Below, in pieces: positions 7,857-15,476 of a stretch of DNA of 51,997 nt. This stretch comes from Nocardioidaceae bacterium. GTDB lineage: Bacteria > Actinomycetota > Actinomycetes > Propionibacteriales > Nocardioidaceae. The number at the start of each line of letters is the position of its first letter. Position 1 is the stretch's first letter. A program made the translations under genes and the position numbers. Where the stretch lies: assembly GCA_025927955.1 (NCBI GenBank), contig JAICKK010000004.1:1-51997 (forward strand), given 5' to 3'. The notes beneath the pieces are model-generated. The model did not search any database, was not told where the DNA came from, and saw only the letters and a list, made by a program, of their open reading frames with translations.

Positions 7857-9002
7857 ATGGAGAGAGGCACCTCGGGCGTGCAGCAGGTGCTGTCCTACCT
7901 CCTCGAGCGGGACGAGGCGGTCACCCGCCCCGCGATCGCGGCCGCCCACGACCTGTCGCGGCCCACGGTGTTCGGCGCGGTACGGCGCCTGGAGTCCTTG
8001 GGCCTGGTCCATCAGGTGGGGCAGTCCGCGGGCCGGCCCGGACGGTCACCGGCGCTCTACGAGATGTCGCTCGGCGCCGGGCTGCTGGCGTCGGTGGACA
8101 TCGGCGGCAGCAACGTGCGCCTCGCCGTCGCGGACGTGCGCGGGCGCATCCTCCTGGAGCGACGCGAGGAGACCCGGACCGGTGGCGGCAGCCGCGTCGT
8201 GCGGCAGGTGGCGACGCTGCTGGGCAGGGCCCGGCGCTCCCGTCCCGTGGCCGGTCGGCCGTTCTCGGTGGTGGCGGTGTCCGTCCCCGGCGTCGTCGGC
8301 CCCGACGGGGGCACGGTCCACTTCGCCTCCAACATCGACCAGCCGGAGCCGCTCGACGTCAGGACACCGCTGGAGTCGCTGACCGGAGCACCGGTGGTGC
8401 TCGAGAACAACGTCAACCTCGCCGCGGTGGGCGAGCGCTGGCAAGGGGTCGCGCGGCACCTGGAGACGTTCGCGGTGGTCGCGGTGGGTGCGGGCGTCGG
8501 TGCCGGCGTGATGCACCAGGGTGCCTTGATCCGGGGCGCCCACGGCGCGGCCGGCGAGGTGGCGTTCCTGCCGCTGGACCGCGGGCGGCGGCGCGCGGAC
8601 GTCACCGCCCACGACGAGGCGGGCGGGCTGAGCCTGCTGCGGGCCGCGCGGGCGCGCCGGGGCTGGACCGGCCCGCCGCCGGCCACGGTGCAGGAGATCT
8701 TCGAGCGGGCAGCAGCGCGCGAGCGGCCGGCCGTGGCGCTCGTGAAGGAGGAGTGCCTGCGGGTCGCCCGGATCATCGCGTCCGTGTGCGCGGTCGTGGA
8801 CCCGCAGACGGTCGTGCTCACCGGCGGCGTGGGGGCCAACGACCGGCTCATCGCCGAGGCGGAGCGGCTCACCGCGGAGCTGACGCTGTTCCCCCCACCC
8901 GTGGTGCGCTCGGCCCTCGGTGAGCGGGCCAGCCTCATCGGGGCCGTCCGGCTGGCCGCCACCACGGCCGCCGGGCGGCTGCTCGACTCCCTCGCGGAGT
9001 GA
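7857..9002 (+). CDS. ROK family transcriptional regulator
   Basis: A 381-residue sugar-responsive regulator of the NagC/XylR (ROK) type. The winged-helix DNA-binding part is at residues 5-60, with the recognition-helix region AIAAAHDLSRPTVFGAVRRL. The ROK sugar-binding core has an N-terminal phosphate loop (VDIGGSNVRLAVAD) and the signature GAHGAAGEVAFLPL. The usual zinc-binding CxCGxxGC motif that follows this signature in most ROK proteins is absent. The ATG at 7857 is preferred because GAGGG lies about 7 nt upstream; a GTG at 7842 is also in frame. It is divergent from the ABC operon and probably represses it. Confidence 0.9.
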   Translation: MERGTSGVQQVLSYLLERDEAVTRPAIAAAHDLSRPTVFGAVRRLESLGLVHQVGQSAGRPGRSPALYEMSLGAGLLASVDIGGSNVRLAVADVRGRILLERREETRTGGGSRVVRQVATLLGRARRSRPVAGRPFSVVAVSVPGVVGPDGGTVHFASNIDQPEPLDVRTPLESLTGAPVVLENNVNLAAVGERWQGVARHLETFAVVAVGAGVGAGVMHQGALIRGAHGAAGEVAFLPLDRGRRRADVTAHDEAGGLSLLRAARARRGWTGPPPATVQEIFERAAARERPAVALVKEECLRVARIIASVCAVVDPQTVVLTGGVGANDRLIAEAERLTAELTLFPPPVVRSALGERASLIGAVRLAATTAAGRLLDSLAE

Positions 9003-9004
9003 GC

Positions 9005-9075
9005 CTCGGCGCGCTCGGCGCCGAGCCCGTCTGGACCGGTGTGTCACGACCGCCCTTGCGGGGCACGTGACACAC
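9005..9075. terminator. Two strong hairpins between convergent genes
   Basis: Three bases after the ROK stop codon is a perfect 8-bp stem (CTCGGCGC and GCGCCGAG, 9005-9025, 5-nt loop). A second, perfect 10-bp stem follows (GTGTGTCACG at 9039-9048, CGTGACACAC at 9066-9075), whose loop contains a further CCGC/GCGG pairing. There is no T-run, as is common for GC-rich actinobacteria. The pair lies between convergent transcripts and probably terminates both. The remaining bases to 9246 hold only a 15-bp direct repeat (caggccgcggcgctg, two copies near 9162 and 9207). Confidence 0.6.
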
Positions 9076-9246
9076 AGCGGTCCTGCCCGGTGAGTCGTCC
9101 CGGGCCGGATGGTCTCGCGGAGGCGACCTCGTCTTCGCGTCCGCAGCGTCGCGGCTCACCCCCCAGGCCGCGGCGCTGCGTCTCAAGCCTTCGCCGTGGA
9201 CGCAGGCCGCGGCGCTGGGTTCCGTGCCCTGCCGTGCCGCCGCCGG

Positions 9247-10878
9247 TCAGCGGCCGCCCACCGCGACCGCGCGCCGCAGGTCGTGCACCATGGCGTCCCG
9301 GCTCGAGAGCGGCGCGAGCCCGAAGCTGCGTTCGATCGTCGCCAGGATCGACGTGGTGTCGTACACCGTGTGGTCGACGCCCGACCGGCGCAGGGAGGTG
9401 GACAGCACCAGCGCCGGGATCCGGGTGCCGGGGCCCCAGGCGTCGTACACACCGCGTGTGGGTGAGCCCGGTCCGGGAGGCGGCACGTGGTCCCACTGCC
9501 CGCCGAACTCGTCGTAGGTGACGACCACCAGCGTGCTGTCGGCCTGCCGGCCACGGCTGATGGCCTTGAGCAGACGGACCAGGTGGTCCGAGCCGGTCGG
9601 CTCGCTGGCGTACCCGGGGTGCTCGTTCTCCGCGCCGTACGGCTTCACGAAGCTGACCATGGGCAGGTGGCCCGTGCGGGCGGCCCGGAAGAAGTCGGTC
9701 TCGTCCTTGAGGTGGCGACGTCCCGGCTGCCCCTCCGCGTAGCTCGCGAAGTAGTTCAGCGGCTGGTGGTGGGTCTGGAAGAGCGGACCGGGAGTGCCGG
9801 CGGCCGCCTCGTCCCAGCCACCGGAGTACCAGTTCCACGAGAGGTGCCCGGCGCTGAGCCGGTCGCCGATGTTCGGGTACGTCGCGTCGTCGACCAGCGG
9901 GATCTTCGTGCCGTCGGCCTCTGCGGGCGGGCTGGACGGCTGCATGGTGTTGACCGCGAAGTTGCCGCAGGCCTGCTCAGCGTGCGACATGCCATCGGGA
10001 CAGGCCACGGTGAGCGAGCGGTCGGCCACGGTCCCGGTCGCCTTGTAGAGGGGGTAGCTCGTCGGCATGCCGTTGTCGTCGACCAGCGAGTTCAGGGTGG
10101 CCGCGTCGGCGCTCGTGTCGAGGGGGGTGCGGGCGGCGACCAGCCACTGGTGGTTGAGGAACGAGCCGCCGAACGCGGCCTGGAAGAACCGGTCGGCGAT
10201 GACGTAGTGCGGCGCGCCCTTGGAGTGCAGGTAGCGGTAGATCGGCAGCCGCTTGGTGGCGTAGGTGCCCATCGTCAGGCCGACGGCGTTGGACCCGGTG
10301 ACGTAGCGGTCCTGCTTGCCCCCGTCGATCTGGTAGATGTTCTGGTAGAAGCGGTGCACCAGGTCGCGGGTGCACCCGCCGGGCAGGGCACCGGGCGAGT
10401 CCTTGAGCACGCCGTTCGGCGCGGACACTCCCGGCGCCGGGCAGGTCTTGTCCTCGGGCTTGATGTACCTGTCGATGAGGAAGTGCCGGTTGCGGAAGTG
10501 GCTGTCCGCGACCGCGTGCTCGGGGTCCTGGCACGTCGAGGCCAGCGGTGAGGGCGCCGTCAGGTTGACGTCGTTCTGCAGCAGGCACCGGTACGGCGTG
10601 CCGTCCTGCGCCACCTGTCGCTCCGCGGACCGTGGCGCCCGGTCCAGGCCGATGACCCGCTGGCCGTTGACGGGGCCCCAGTGCCCGTAGAGGTTGTCGA
10701 AGGAGTGGTTCTCCTCGTAGATGACCACCAGGTGCTTGAAGCCGCCGGGCAGCGTGTCCGCGTGCGCCTTGCGCGTGGTCTGCGCGTCGGCGGTGGCGAC
10801 CTGCCCCGCGGTCGTGGCGACCGTCGCCAGTGCTGCTGCGGCCCCGACGGCCGCCATGATCCTGCGAGAGCTCTTCAT
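9247..10878 (-). CDS. Secreted phosphoesterase (acid phosphatase / phospholipase C family)
   Basis: A 543-residue exported enzyme of the phosphoesterase family that includes phospholipase C and AcpA-type acid phosphatases, which hydrolyse phosphate esters outside the cell. A Sec-type signal peptide is visible at residues 1-33 (MKSSRRIMAAVGAAAALATV...). The mature protein starts with the family hallmark LVVIYEENHSFDNLYGHW, whose Glu-Asn pair binds the catalytic metal or phosphate. The C-terminal part has VVVTYDEFGGQWDHVPPP, the second metal-site motif. AGGGAGA stands 5 nt before the ATG. An 11-bp-period direct repeat upstream resembles a phosphate-response box, which would fit a phosphate scavenger. 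Confidence 0.88.
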   Translation of the reverse strand: MKSSRRIMAAVGAAAALATVATTAGQVATADAQTTRKAHADTLPGGFKHLVVIYEENHSFDNLYGHWGPVNGQRVIGLDRAPRSAERQVAQDGTPYRCLLQNDVNLTAPSPLASTCQDPEHAVADSHFRNRHFLIDRYIKPEDKTCPAPGVSAPNGVLKDSPGALPGGCTRDLVHRFYQNIYQIDGGKQDRYVTGSNAVGLTMGTYATKRLPIYRYLHSKGAPHYVIADRFFQAAFGGSFLNHQWLVAARTPLDTSADAATLNSLVDDNGMPTSYPLYKATGTVADRSLTVACPDGMSHAEQACGNFAVNTMQPSSPPAEADGTKIPLVDDATYPNIGDRLSAGHLSWNWYSGGWDEAAAGTPGPLFQTHHQPLNYFASYAEGQPGRRHLKDETDFFRAARTGHLPMVSFVKPYGAENEHPGYASEPTGSDHLVRLLKAISRGRQADSTLVVVTYDEFGGQWDHVPPPGPGSPTRGVYDAWGPGTRIPALVLSTSLRRSGVDHTVYDTTSILATIERSFGLAPLSSRDAMVHDLRRAVAVGGR

Positions 10879-11003
10879 CGCGTCTCCCTGTCGTCATGTC
10901 CCCGTCGAGGGGCCTGGCCACGACACTTCCACGACACGGGGCGAACAGGGAACCCATCTTTACCAACCATTCTCGGCGGCGATGACTGGCCCTTCCGGGG
11001 CTG

Positions 11004-11023
11004 TCACAGGTGACTCACAGGTG
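11004..11023 (-). promoter_or_regulatory. Candidate PHO-box-like direct repeat upstream of phosphoesterase
   Basis: The 9-mer TCACAGGTG occurs twice with an exact 11-nt period (11004-11012 and 11015-11023). Read on the minus strand the units are CACCTGTGA-type. They partly match the 11-nt direct-repeat PHO boxes bound by PhoP in Streptomyces (family knowledge); I count about 9 of 11 and 7 of 11 positions. The site lies about 125-145 bp upstream of the phosphoesterase start. Confidence 0.4.
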
Positions 11024-11458
11024 CTACGTTCCCCGGCCCGTCGATGCCGTGCGCAAGTGAGCCGCTCGTCGACACCGGCAACGTCGCGATGACCTACTCC
11101 GACTCCATGGTCCGCGCCTGACTGAGGGACAACGCGCCGGCCAGGCGCCACCAGGCCGTGCGCGTGATCGCCGGACGTCCGGCGTCTCCGCCGTGTGGGT
11201 GCGCCACGGCGGTCACTTCCAGCTGGCCGGCCGGGTCCGCTGGGACCGCATGTCGAAGCCCGAGCGGGCCTGGTTCGCCGCCAAGGCGCAGACGCTGCTC
11301 GACACCACCGCCGCGCCGTACGGCGCGGACGTGATCGCCCCGCTGGTCGACGACACGACGTACTCGCGCGACCTCCAGGGGCAGGTGCGGTCGGTCGACA
11401 TCGTGCCGACGGTCCTGCACGCGACGGGGATCGCGGCCGGTCAGCGGCTGCCCCAGGC
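11020..11458 (+). pseudogene. Decayed fragment of a phosphodiesterase/sulfatase-like protein
   Basis: Reading two frames in turn gives a coherent protein tail. From 11044, MPCASEPLVDTGNVAMTYSD continues to SMVRA and meets a TGA at 11119-11121 where a Trp codon would fit. The same frame continues LRDNAPARRHQAVRVIAG to about 11175. A shift of frame then gives SGVSAVWVRHGGHFQLAGRV and later SVDIVPTVLHATGIAAGQRL. The RSVDIVPTVL segment is typical of the C-terminal region of alkaline-phosphatase-superfamily sulfatases and nucleotide phosphodiesterases. The fragment lacks the N-terminal catalytic part and ends inside the 3' end of the CHAT gene on the other strand, so it is a remnant. Confidence 0.65.
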
Positions 11459-13693
11459 CGGCACCCCGAACTGTCCGGTGACGCGCGTCGGGACCGGGGT
11501 CTTGTCGGGGTAGTCGAAGGTGACGAGCCGCTTGTCGGCAGGGCCTTCCGCGCCGAGCACCGCGACGACCTGCGTGCCGTCCGGCGACCAGGCGGCGCTC
11601 TGGTACTGCCCCTCGACGACCCAGCGGCTTCGGGGTCCGACCACGACGATGCGGTTGCCGGCCGCGGCGGCGTGCACCATCAGCAGCCCCGGCGAGGCCC
11701 AGTCGGGGTCGGTGTAGGTGTCGCCCCTCGTGTGGGGCACGGCGTGCAGGGTGGCGTCGCTGGAGCGGTCGCTGACGAACACCGGCGTACCCGTCTTGCC
11801 CAGCCCGTCCGAGGGCGGGGGCGGGGGCGCCTGCCACGTGAAGATCTCGTGACCGGCCACGTCCCAGCTCGGTGCGCCGAGGTTCAGCCCCCGGCTGGCG
11901 GGCACGACCTGCCTGACCCGGGCTCCGTCGTCGGCCCGGACGATCCAGAGGCTCGACGTGCGCCCGGGAAGGACGCAGACCACCGCGAGCCGTGTGCCGT
12001 CGCTGTTCCAGGCCGGCCGCTTCGCGTGGTCACACGGCCGGTCCGGGGACGTCATCAGCCGGTGCGGATGCTGGCCCTGCGGTCCGGCGACGTAGACGAC
12101 GGGCGAGAACCGGCTGACCCCCTGCACGTAGGCGACCTTCGTGCGGTCGCGCGAGGGCGTGGCGGAGTAGCGTCCCACGTTCGTCGCGGTCGCACCCGTG
12201 AAGTCGTCGGCCGGGGTCCAGGGGCCCCACGTCCCGGTCGCCTCGTCGTAGGCGTAGATCCGGGTCACGGTGTTCGCGGGGTCGCGTGTCGGCACCAGCA
12301 CGGTGGAGACCGACAGGCGGGGCGGCGCGGCTGCCGGTGACGGCCGCAGCACCAGCGCGACGAGCCCCGCCGCGGCCAGGACCACCACCCCGGCTACCAC
12401 CGCGCCCACCCAGCGAAGGCGCGCCCGTCGCCGCGACGCGGCCTCCGGCGCGACCGGCACCACGAGTGTCGGCGTGCGGTCGTCCACGGCGTCGACCGGC
12501 TCCCCCTCGTCGGCCGGCGCGGCTCGAGCGGGCGTCGGGTCGGGACCGGGCTCCGGGTCGCGAGGCCGGGGAAGGCGGCCGCGACGCGCTGGCGTCATCA
12601 CGATCGGGTGCGTGGAGTCGCCGCGCAGGTAGAGCACGGGCGTCAGCCACTCCAGGCTCCCGGCGGCGCCGAGGATCGCGATCCGCCCGCTGCGCGCCGC
12701 CTCGTCGACGCCACGCGACTGCGCGATCGCGGTGTAGAACCCTTGCGCGAAGGCGATCGCGGCCTCGTCGCTGACCGCGAACTGCATCGCCGCGACGGCC
12801 TCGATGCCGCTGTGCACGAGAGCCGGGGCCGTCGCGGAGAGGATGTCGTTGCCGCCGCCCTCGCCGCTCGAGCACGCGTTCAGCACGACCAGCCTGGGCG
12901 TGGGCTCGGCCTCCCCCAGCAGGTCCGCGAACCGGCCCGCCTCCACCAGGTCGGCCCGCCCGTCGCGGCCGACGAACGCCAGGATGCCCTCCTCGCGACC
13001 CTCGTCGTAGTCGCCGTGCCCGATGAAGTGGACGACGTGCCAGTGCCCCGAGAGCAGCTGCTCGTGCACGCTGCGCCAGCTGGCCTGCTCCACCCAGGTG
13101 ACCTCGACCAGACCCGCGGTGGTGAGCTCGCGCAGCGCCTCGTCCAGGTTGGCGCGCTCGCGCTCCACGTCGAGCAGCGGCAGGCCGCGGGGGGAGGCGA
13201 CCATGGCGAGCACCTGGAGGGGCGGCTCGACCTGAAGGGGTGCGCGGGGGTTGAACTGCGCGGGGATGCGCCGCACCATCGGCTCCTGCCGGCAGACGTA
13301 GGTCTGGCGCTCCGGGTCGAACAGCGTCTCCCAGGGCAGGGCGGCGAGCTCGGGGGCGGTGAAGCGCAGGACGACTCGCAGCCGCTCGCCCTGCTGCTGG
13401 GCGACACCGAGACTGGCCCGGTAGGCGCCGTACACCGATCGGCGGAACAGCGCCTCGAAGAGGTGCTGCCCCACCTCGCGCACCGGCTGCTCCGCGGTCG
13501 CCAGCACCCGGCGCGCCCCCACGGCCGAGGACAGGATGCCCGCCTCGATGCCGGGACGGCTGCGCAGCAGCCGCTCGACGTCGAGGTCGAACTCCTCGCG
13601 CTGGTCGCCCCCAGCCGGGGAGCTGACGACGTGCACCTGGTAGCGGCCCGGCGCTGCGGCCCGGCCGATCTCCAGCTCGATGTCGTTGTCCAC
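11441..13693 (-). CDS. CHAT-domain (caspase-fold) protease with TM anchor and beta-propeller-like tail
   Basis: A 750-residue protein. Residues about 155-355 form a CHAT peptidase with the caspase-type dyad: His226 in VVHFIGHGDYD and Cys274 in LVVLNACSSGEG. A Pro-rich linker (365-420) leads to one transmembrane helix (about 427-449). The last 300 residues contain repeated TolB/WD-like blades (RPAWNSDGTRLAVVC, SAAWSPDGTQVVAVL, QFGVPAWGSR). With no signal peptide, the CHAT domain should be cytoplasmic and the propeller outside, so it could be a receptor-linked protease. The start is GTG at 13693 with GGGGAA 6 nt upstream. It is the last gene of a minus-strand set with a Trypco1-like protein and a subtilase. 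The substrate is unknown. Confidence 0.85.
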   Translation of the reverse strand: MDNDIELEIGRAAAPGRYQVHVVSSPAGGDQREEFDLDVERLLRSRPGIEAGILSSAVGARRVLATAEQPVREVGQHLFEALFRRSVYGAYRASLGVAQQQGERLRVVLRFTAPELAALPWETLFDPERQTYVCRQEPMVRRIPAQFNPRAPLQVEPPLQVLAMVASPRGLPLLDVERERANLDEALRELTTAGLVEVTWVEQASWRSVHEQLLSGHWHVVHFIGHGDYDEGREEGILAFVGRDGRADLVEAGRFADLLGEAEPTPRLVVLNACSSGEGGGNDILSATAPALVHSGIEAVAAMQFAVSDEAAIAFAQGFYTAIAQSRGVDEAARSGRIAILGAAGSLEWLTPVLYLRGDSTHPIVMTPARRGRLPRPRDPEPGPDPTPARAAPADEGEPVDAVDDRTPTLVVPVAPEAASRRRARLRWVGAVVAGVVVLAAAGLVALVLRPSPAAAPPRLSVSTVLVPTRDPANTVTRIYAYDEATGTWGPWTPADDFTGATATNVGRYSATPSRDRTKVAYVQGVSRFSPVVYVAGPQGQHPHRLMTSPDRPCDHAKRPAWNSDGTRLAVVCVLPGRTSSLWIVRADDGARVRQVVPASRGLNLGAPSWDVAGHEIFTWQAPPPPPSDGLGKTGTPVFVSDRSSDATLHAVPHTRGDTYTDPDWASPGLLMVHAAAAGNRIVVVGPRSRWVVEGQYQSAAWSPDGTQVVAVLGAEGPADKRLVTFDYPDKTPVPTRVTGQFGVPAWGSR

Positions 13694-13799
13694 GGCGTTC
13701 CCCGGCAGGTTTCCCGGGCCGCTGTTCGGGCAGGTCCGGGCGTTGGTACCCGACTCGCCTCATCGTCTCCTGAACGAGACGATCTGTCGCGCGAATCCG

Positions 13800-14135
13800 T
13801 CAGCCGACCGGTTTCTGCCAGCTCACGGTGACCTTGAAGTTGGCCGCGGACCCCAGCGTGGCGATGAAGGCGCCGGCCTGGGCGGACAGCTGCACACCGA
13901 ACTCCACGGTGATCTCGTCCGGCACGCGGCTCAGTCCGGTGAGCGTCTCCAGCACGGCACTGGCCGCGGGCCCCACCCTGCCGATCACCTGCTGGAACGA
14001 CTCCTGCGCCTGCACCGTGGTCCGTGACTCACCGGAGCCGCCCCAGCCGCGGGTGACCGGACCGGCCGGCGCGGCGTCGGCCACCTGCACAAGGACGCTG
14101 CCGCCTCCGTCCAGCGGGAACTGCGCCAGATCCAT
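13800..14135 (-). CDS. Trypsin-co-occurring domain 1 (Trypco1 / CU044_2847-like) small protein
   Basis: A small 111-residue cytoplasmic protein whose two ends match the Trypco1 pattern. It opens with FPLDGGGSVLVQVADA and closes with a strand-rich FGVQLSAQAGAFIATLG followed by ANFKVTVSW. The domain is known from genes next to trypsin-like and other proteases in predicted conflict systems; its biochemical role is not established. ATG at 14135 is preferred because a GGGGG tract lies 8 nt upstream; an in-frame ATG at 14141 is too close to it. It lies between the subtilase (19-25 bp upstream) and the CHAT protease (106 bp downstream), which suggests it serves as an adaptor or substrate of one of them. 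Confidence 0.75.
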   Translation of the reverse strand: MDLAQFPLDGGGSVLVQVADAAPAGPVTRGWGGSGESRTTVQAQESFQQVIGRVGPAASAVLETLTGLSRVPDEITVEFGVQLSAQAGAFIATLGSAANFKVTVSWQKPVG

Positions 14136-14160
14136 CGCCATACCCCCTAGCGCGCCGTCG

Positions 14161-15426
14161 TCATGACGTCATCGAGTCGGGGACCAGGCGCGCCCCGACG
14201 CCCGGCTTGGCGTTCCTGCGGGCCTGCCTCAGCAGAGCCTTCGCGGCCTGGCGCGCGTTCTCGCCGGTCTCGCTCATCCGAGCCGCGATCATGCCCGCCA
14301 CGACCGGCGTGGAGAAGGAGGTGCCGCTCCAGCGCGCCAGGCCCTTGAACTCGCGGTGCTCTCCGGCGTGGGGTGGCTCCTGGGTCACGTAGGTGCCCGT
14401 GGCGTACGCGTTGACCAGGTCGACACCGGGCGCGTAGACGTCGACCCAGCTGCCGTAGTTGGAGAAGGGAGCCCGGTCGCCGGCCTCGTCGAGCGCACCG
14501 ACGGAGACCGACCATGGGAACGCCGCGGGCCAGAACGGTCCGCGGCCGCCGTCGTTGCCCGCCGCCGCCAGCAGCACGGTGCCCTTGAGCCGGCTCAGCC
14601 GCTCCTCCCAGAACACCTGGAAGGCGAGCGGAGCCCGGTCGCCCCGGGTCCAGGTCCCGGCCGACATCGTGATGATGTCAGGGACCTCGACGAGCGCGTC
14701 GGTCATCTGCTTGACGAGCTCGGACTCGAAGACGGCACCGCCGTTGGTCAAGAAGCCCTCCACGCGGACCTGCGCCTGCGGAGCCAGGCAGCGGACCACG
14801 CCGGCCACGAACGTGCCGTGCCCGGCGTAGTGCCGGATGGACTCCGCGTCATAGGTCTCGACGTCCCCGCTCACCCCCCGCAGCCACGGTGTCAGCGGGT
14901 TCTCGCCGGCCTCGGGGAGCCACCCTGTGTCCACCACCGAGACCAGGACGTCCTGCCCGTGCCCGCTCGCCGGGGCGGCTGCAGGGCGAGGCGTCGAGGT
15001 CCCCGGCTCCTCCGGCTCGGCCGCGGGGCAGCAGCCGCCGACGGGTCCGGTCACGTAGACGACGTGGTCGGGGGAGGCCACACCCGCTCCCAGTGCGCGG
15101 TCGATCTCCTCGAGCGCGCTGAGGGTGTCGCGGCCGGTGGTCTCGAGAAGGGTCAGCCCGCCGACGAGGCTGTCGCGCACCTCGACGTCGACGCCGTCGA
15201 CCGACCTGACCCGGTCGAGGTCGGCGTCTCGGACCAGGATCGTCCCGGACCGGTACAGGTATCCGAAGTCCGCGGGCTCGTCGCTGTCGTGCGCCACGTT
15301 GTCGGGCCCCAGCTGGTCGCGGACGATCCCGACCTGGAGCTCGACGCGTTCGCGCCTCTGGTCCGGCGTGAGCGCGGGTCCGACCGACCGTTGCGTGGAG
15401 GGCCGAGGCCCGTCGTCTTCAGGCAT
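14161..15426 (-). CDS. S8 family subtilisin-like serine protease, cytoplasmic
   Basis: A 421-residue subtilase with a complete catalytic set: Asp166 in VSVVDTGW, His203 in HYAGHGTFVAGV, oxyanion Asn291 in LLAAAGNDGG and Ser370 in WSGTSFSTPVVAG. There is no signal peptide or membrane segment, which is unusual for S8 enzymes and points to an intracellular role. Residues 50-125 look like a prodomain (GTILVRDADLDRVRSVDGV). They are joined by a Pro/Ala/Glu-rich linker with a Cys-Cys pair (residues 132-133) that could be a processing site. The ATG at 15426 has GGGAG about 8 nt upstream; a longer start at 15492 would overlap the divergent gene. Confidence 0.9.
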   Translation of the reverse strand: MPEDDGPRPSTQRSVGPALTPDQRRERVELQVGIVRDQLGPDNVAHDSDEPADFGYLYRSGTILVRDADLDRVRSVDGVDVEVRDSLVGGLTLLETTGRDTLSALEEIDRALGAGVASPDHVVYVTGPVGGCCPAAEPEEPGTSTPRPAAAPASGHGQDVLVSVVDTGWLPEAGENPLTPWLRGVSGDVETYDAESIRHYAGHGTFVAGVVRCLAPQAQVRVEGFLTNGGAVFESELVKQMTDALVEVPDIITMSAGTWTRGDRAPLAFQVFWEERLSRLKGTVLLAAAGNDGGRGPFWPAAFPWSVSVGALDEAGDRAPFSNYGSWVDVYAPGVDLVNAYATGTYVTQEPPHAGEHREFKGLARWSGTSFSTPVVAGMIAARMSETGENARQAAKALLRQARRNAKPGVGARLVPDSMTS

Positions 15427-15476
15427 TCCTGGCTCCCGATCGTCGCCGCCCGGCCGGACCGACCGGTACGTATACG
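15427..15476. promoter_or_regulatory. Compact divergent promoter with symmetric -10-like palindrome
   Basis: Only 50 bp separate the subtilase and TPR-CHAT starts. A perfect palindrome CGTATACG (15469-15476) gives TATACG, a -10-like element, on both strands. On the minus strand this leaves about 35 nt of leader before the subtilase ATG. On the plus strand a start point would fall at or within the first codons of the TPR-CHAT gene (ATG 15477 or GTG 15486), suggesting a leaderless transcript. Competition for, or co-control from, one element is plausible. Confidence 0.4.

Noticed and set aside
9044-9838. A 264-codon frame on the minus strand overlapping the phosphoesterase end
   Set aside because: It is out of frame with the well-supported phosphoesterase, and its sequence is Arg/Gly/Pro-rich without recognisable motifs.
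10935-10952. Second PHO box (GTTCCCT-GTTCGCC on the minus strand) nearer the phosphoesterase start
   Set aside because: The two units are 7 nt apart, not 11, and match the consensus poorly.
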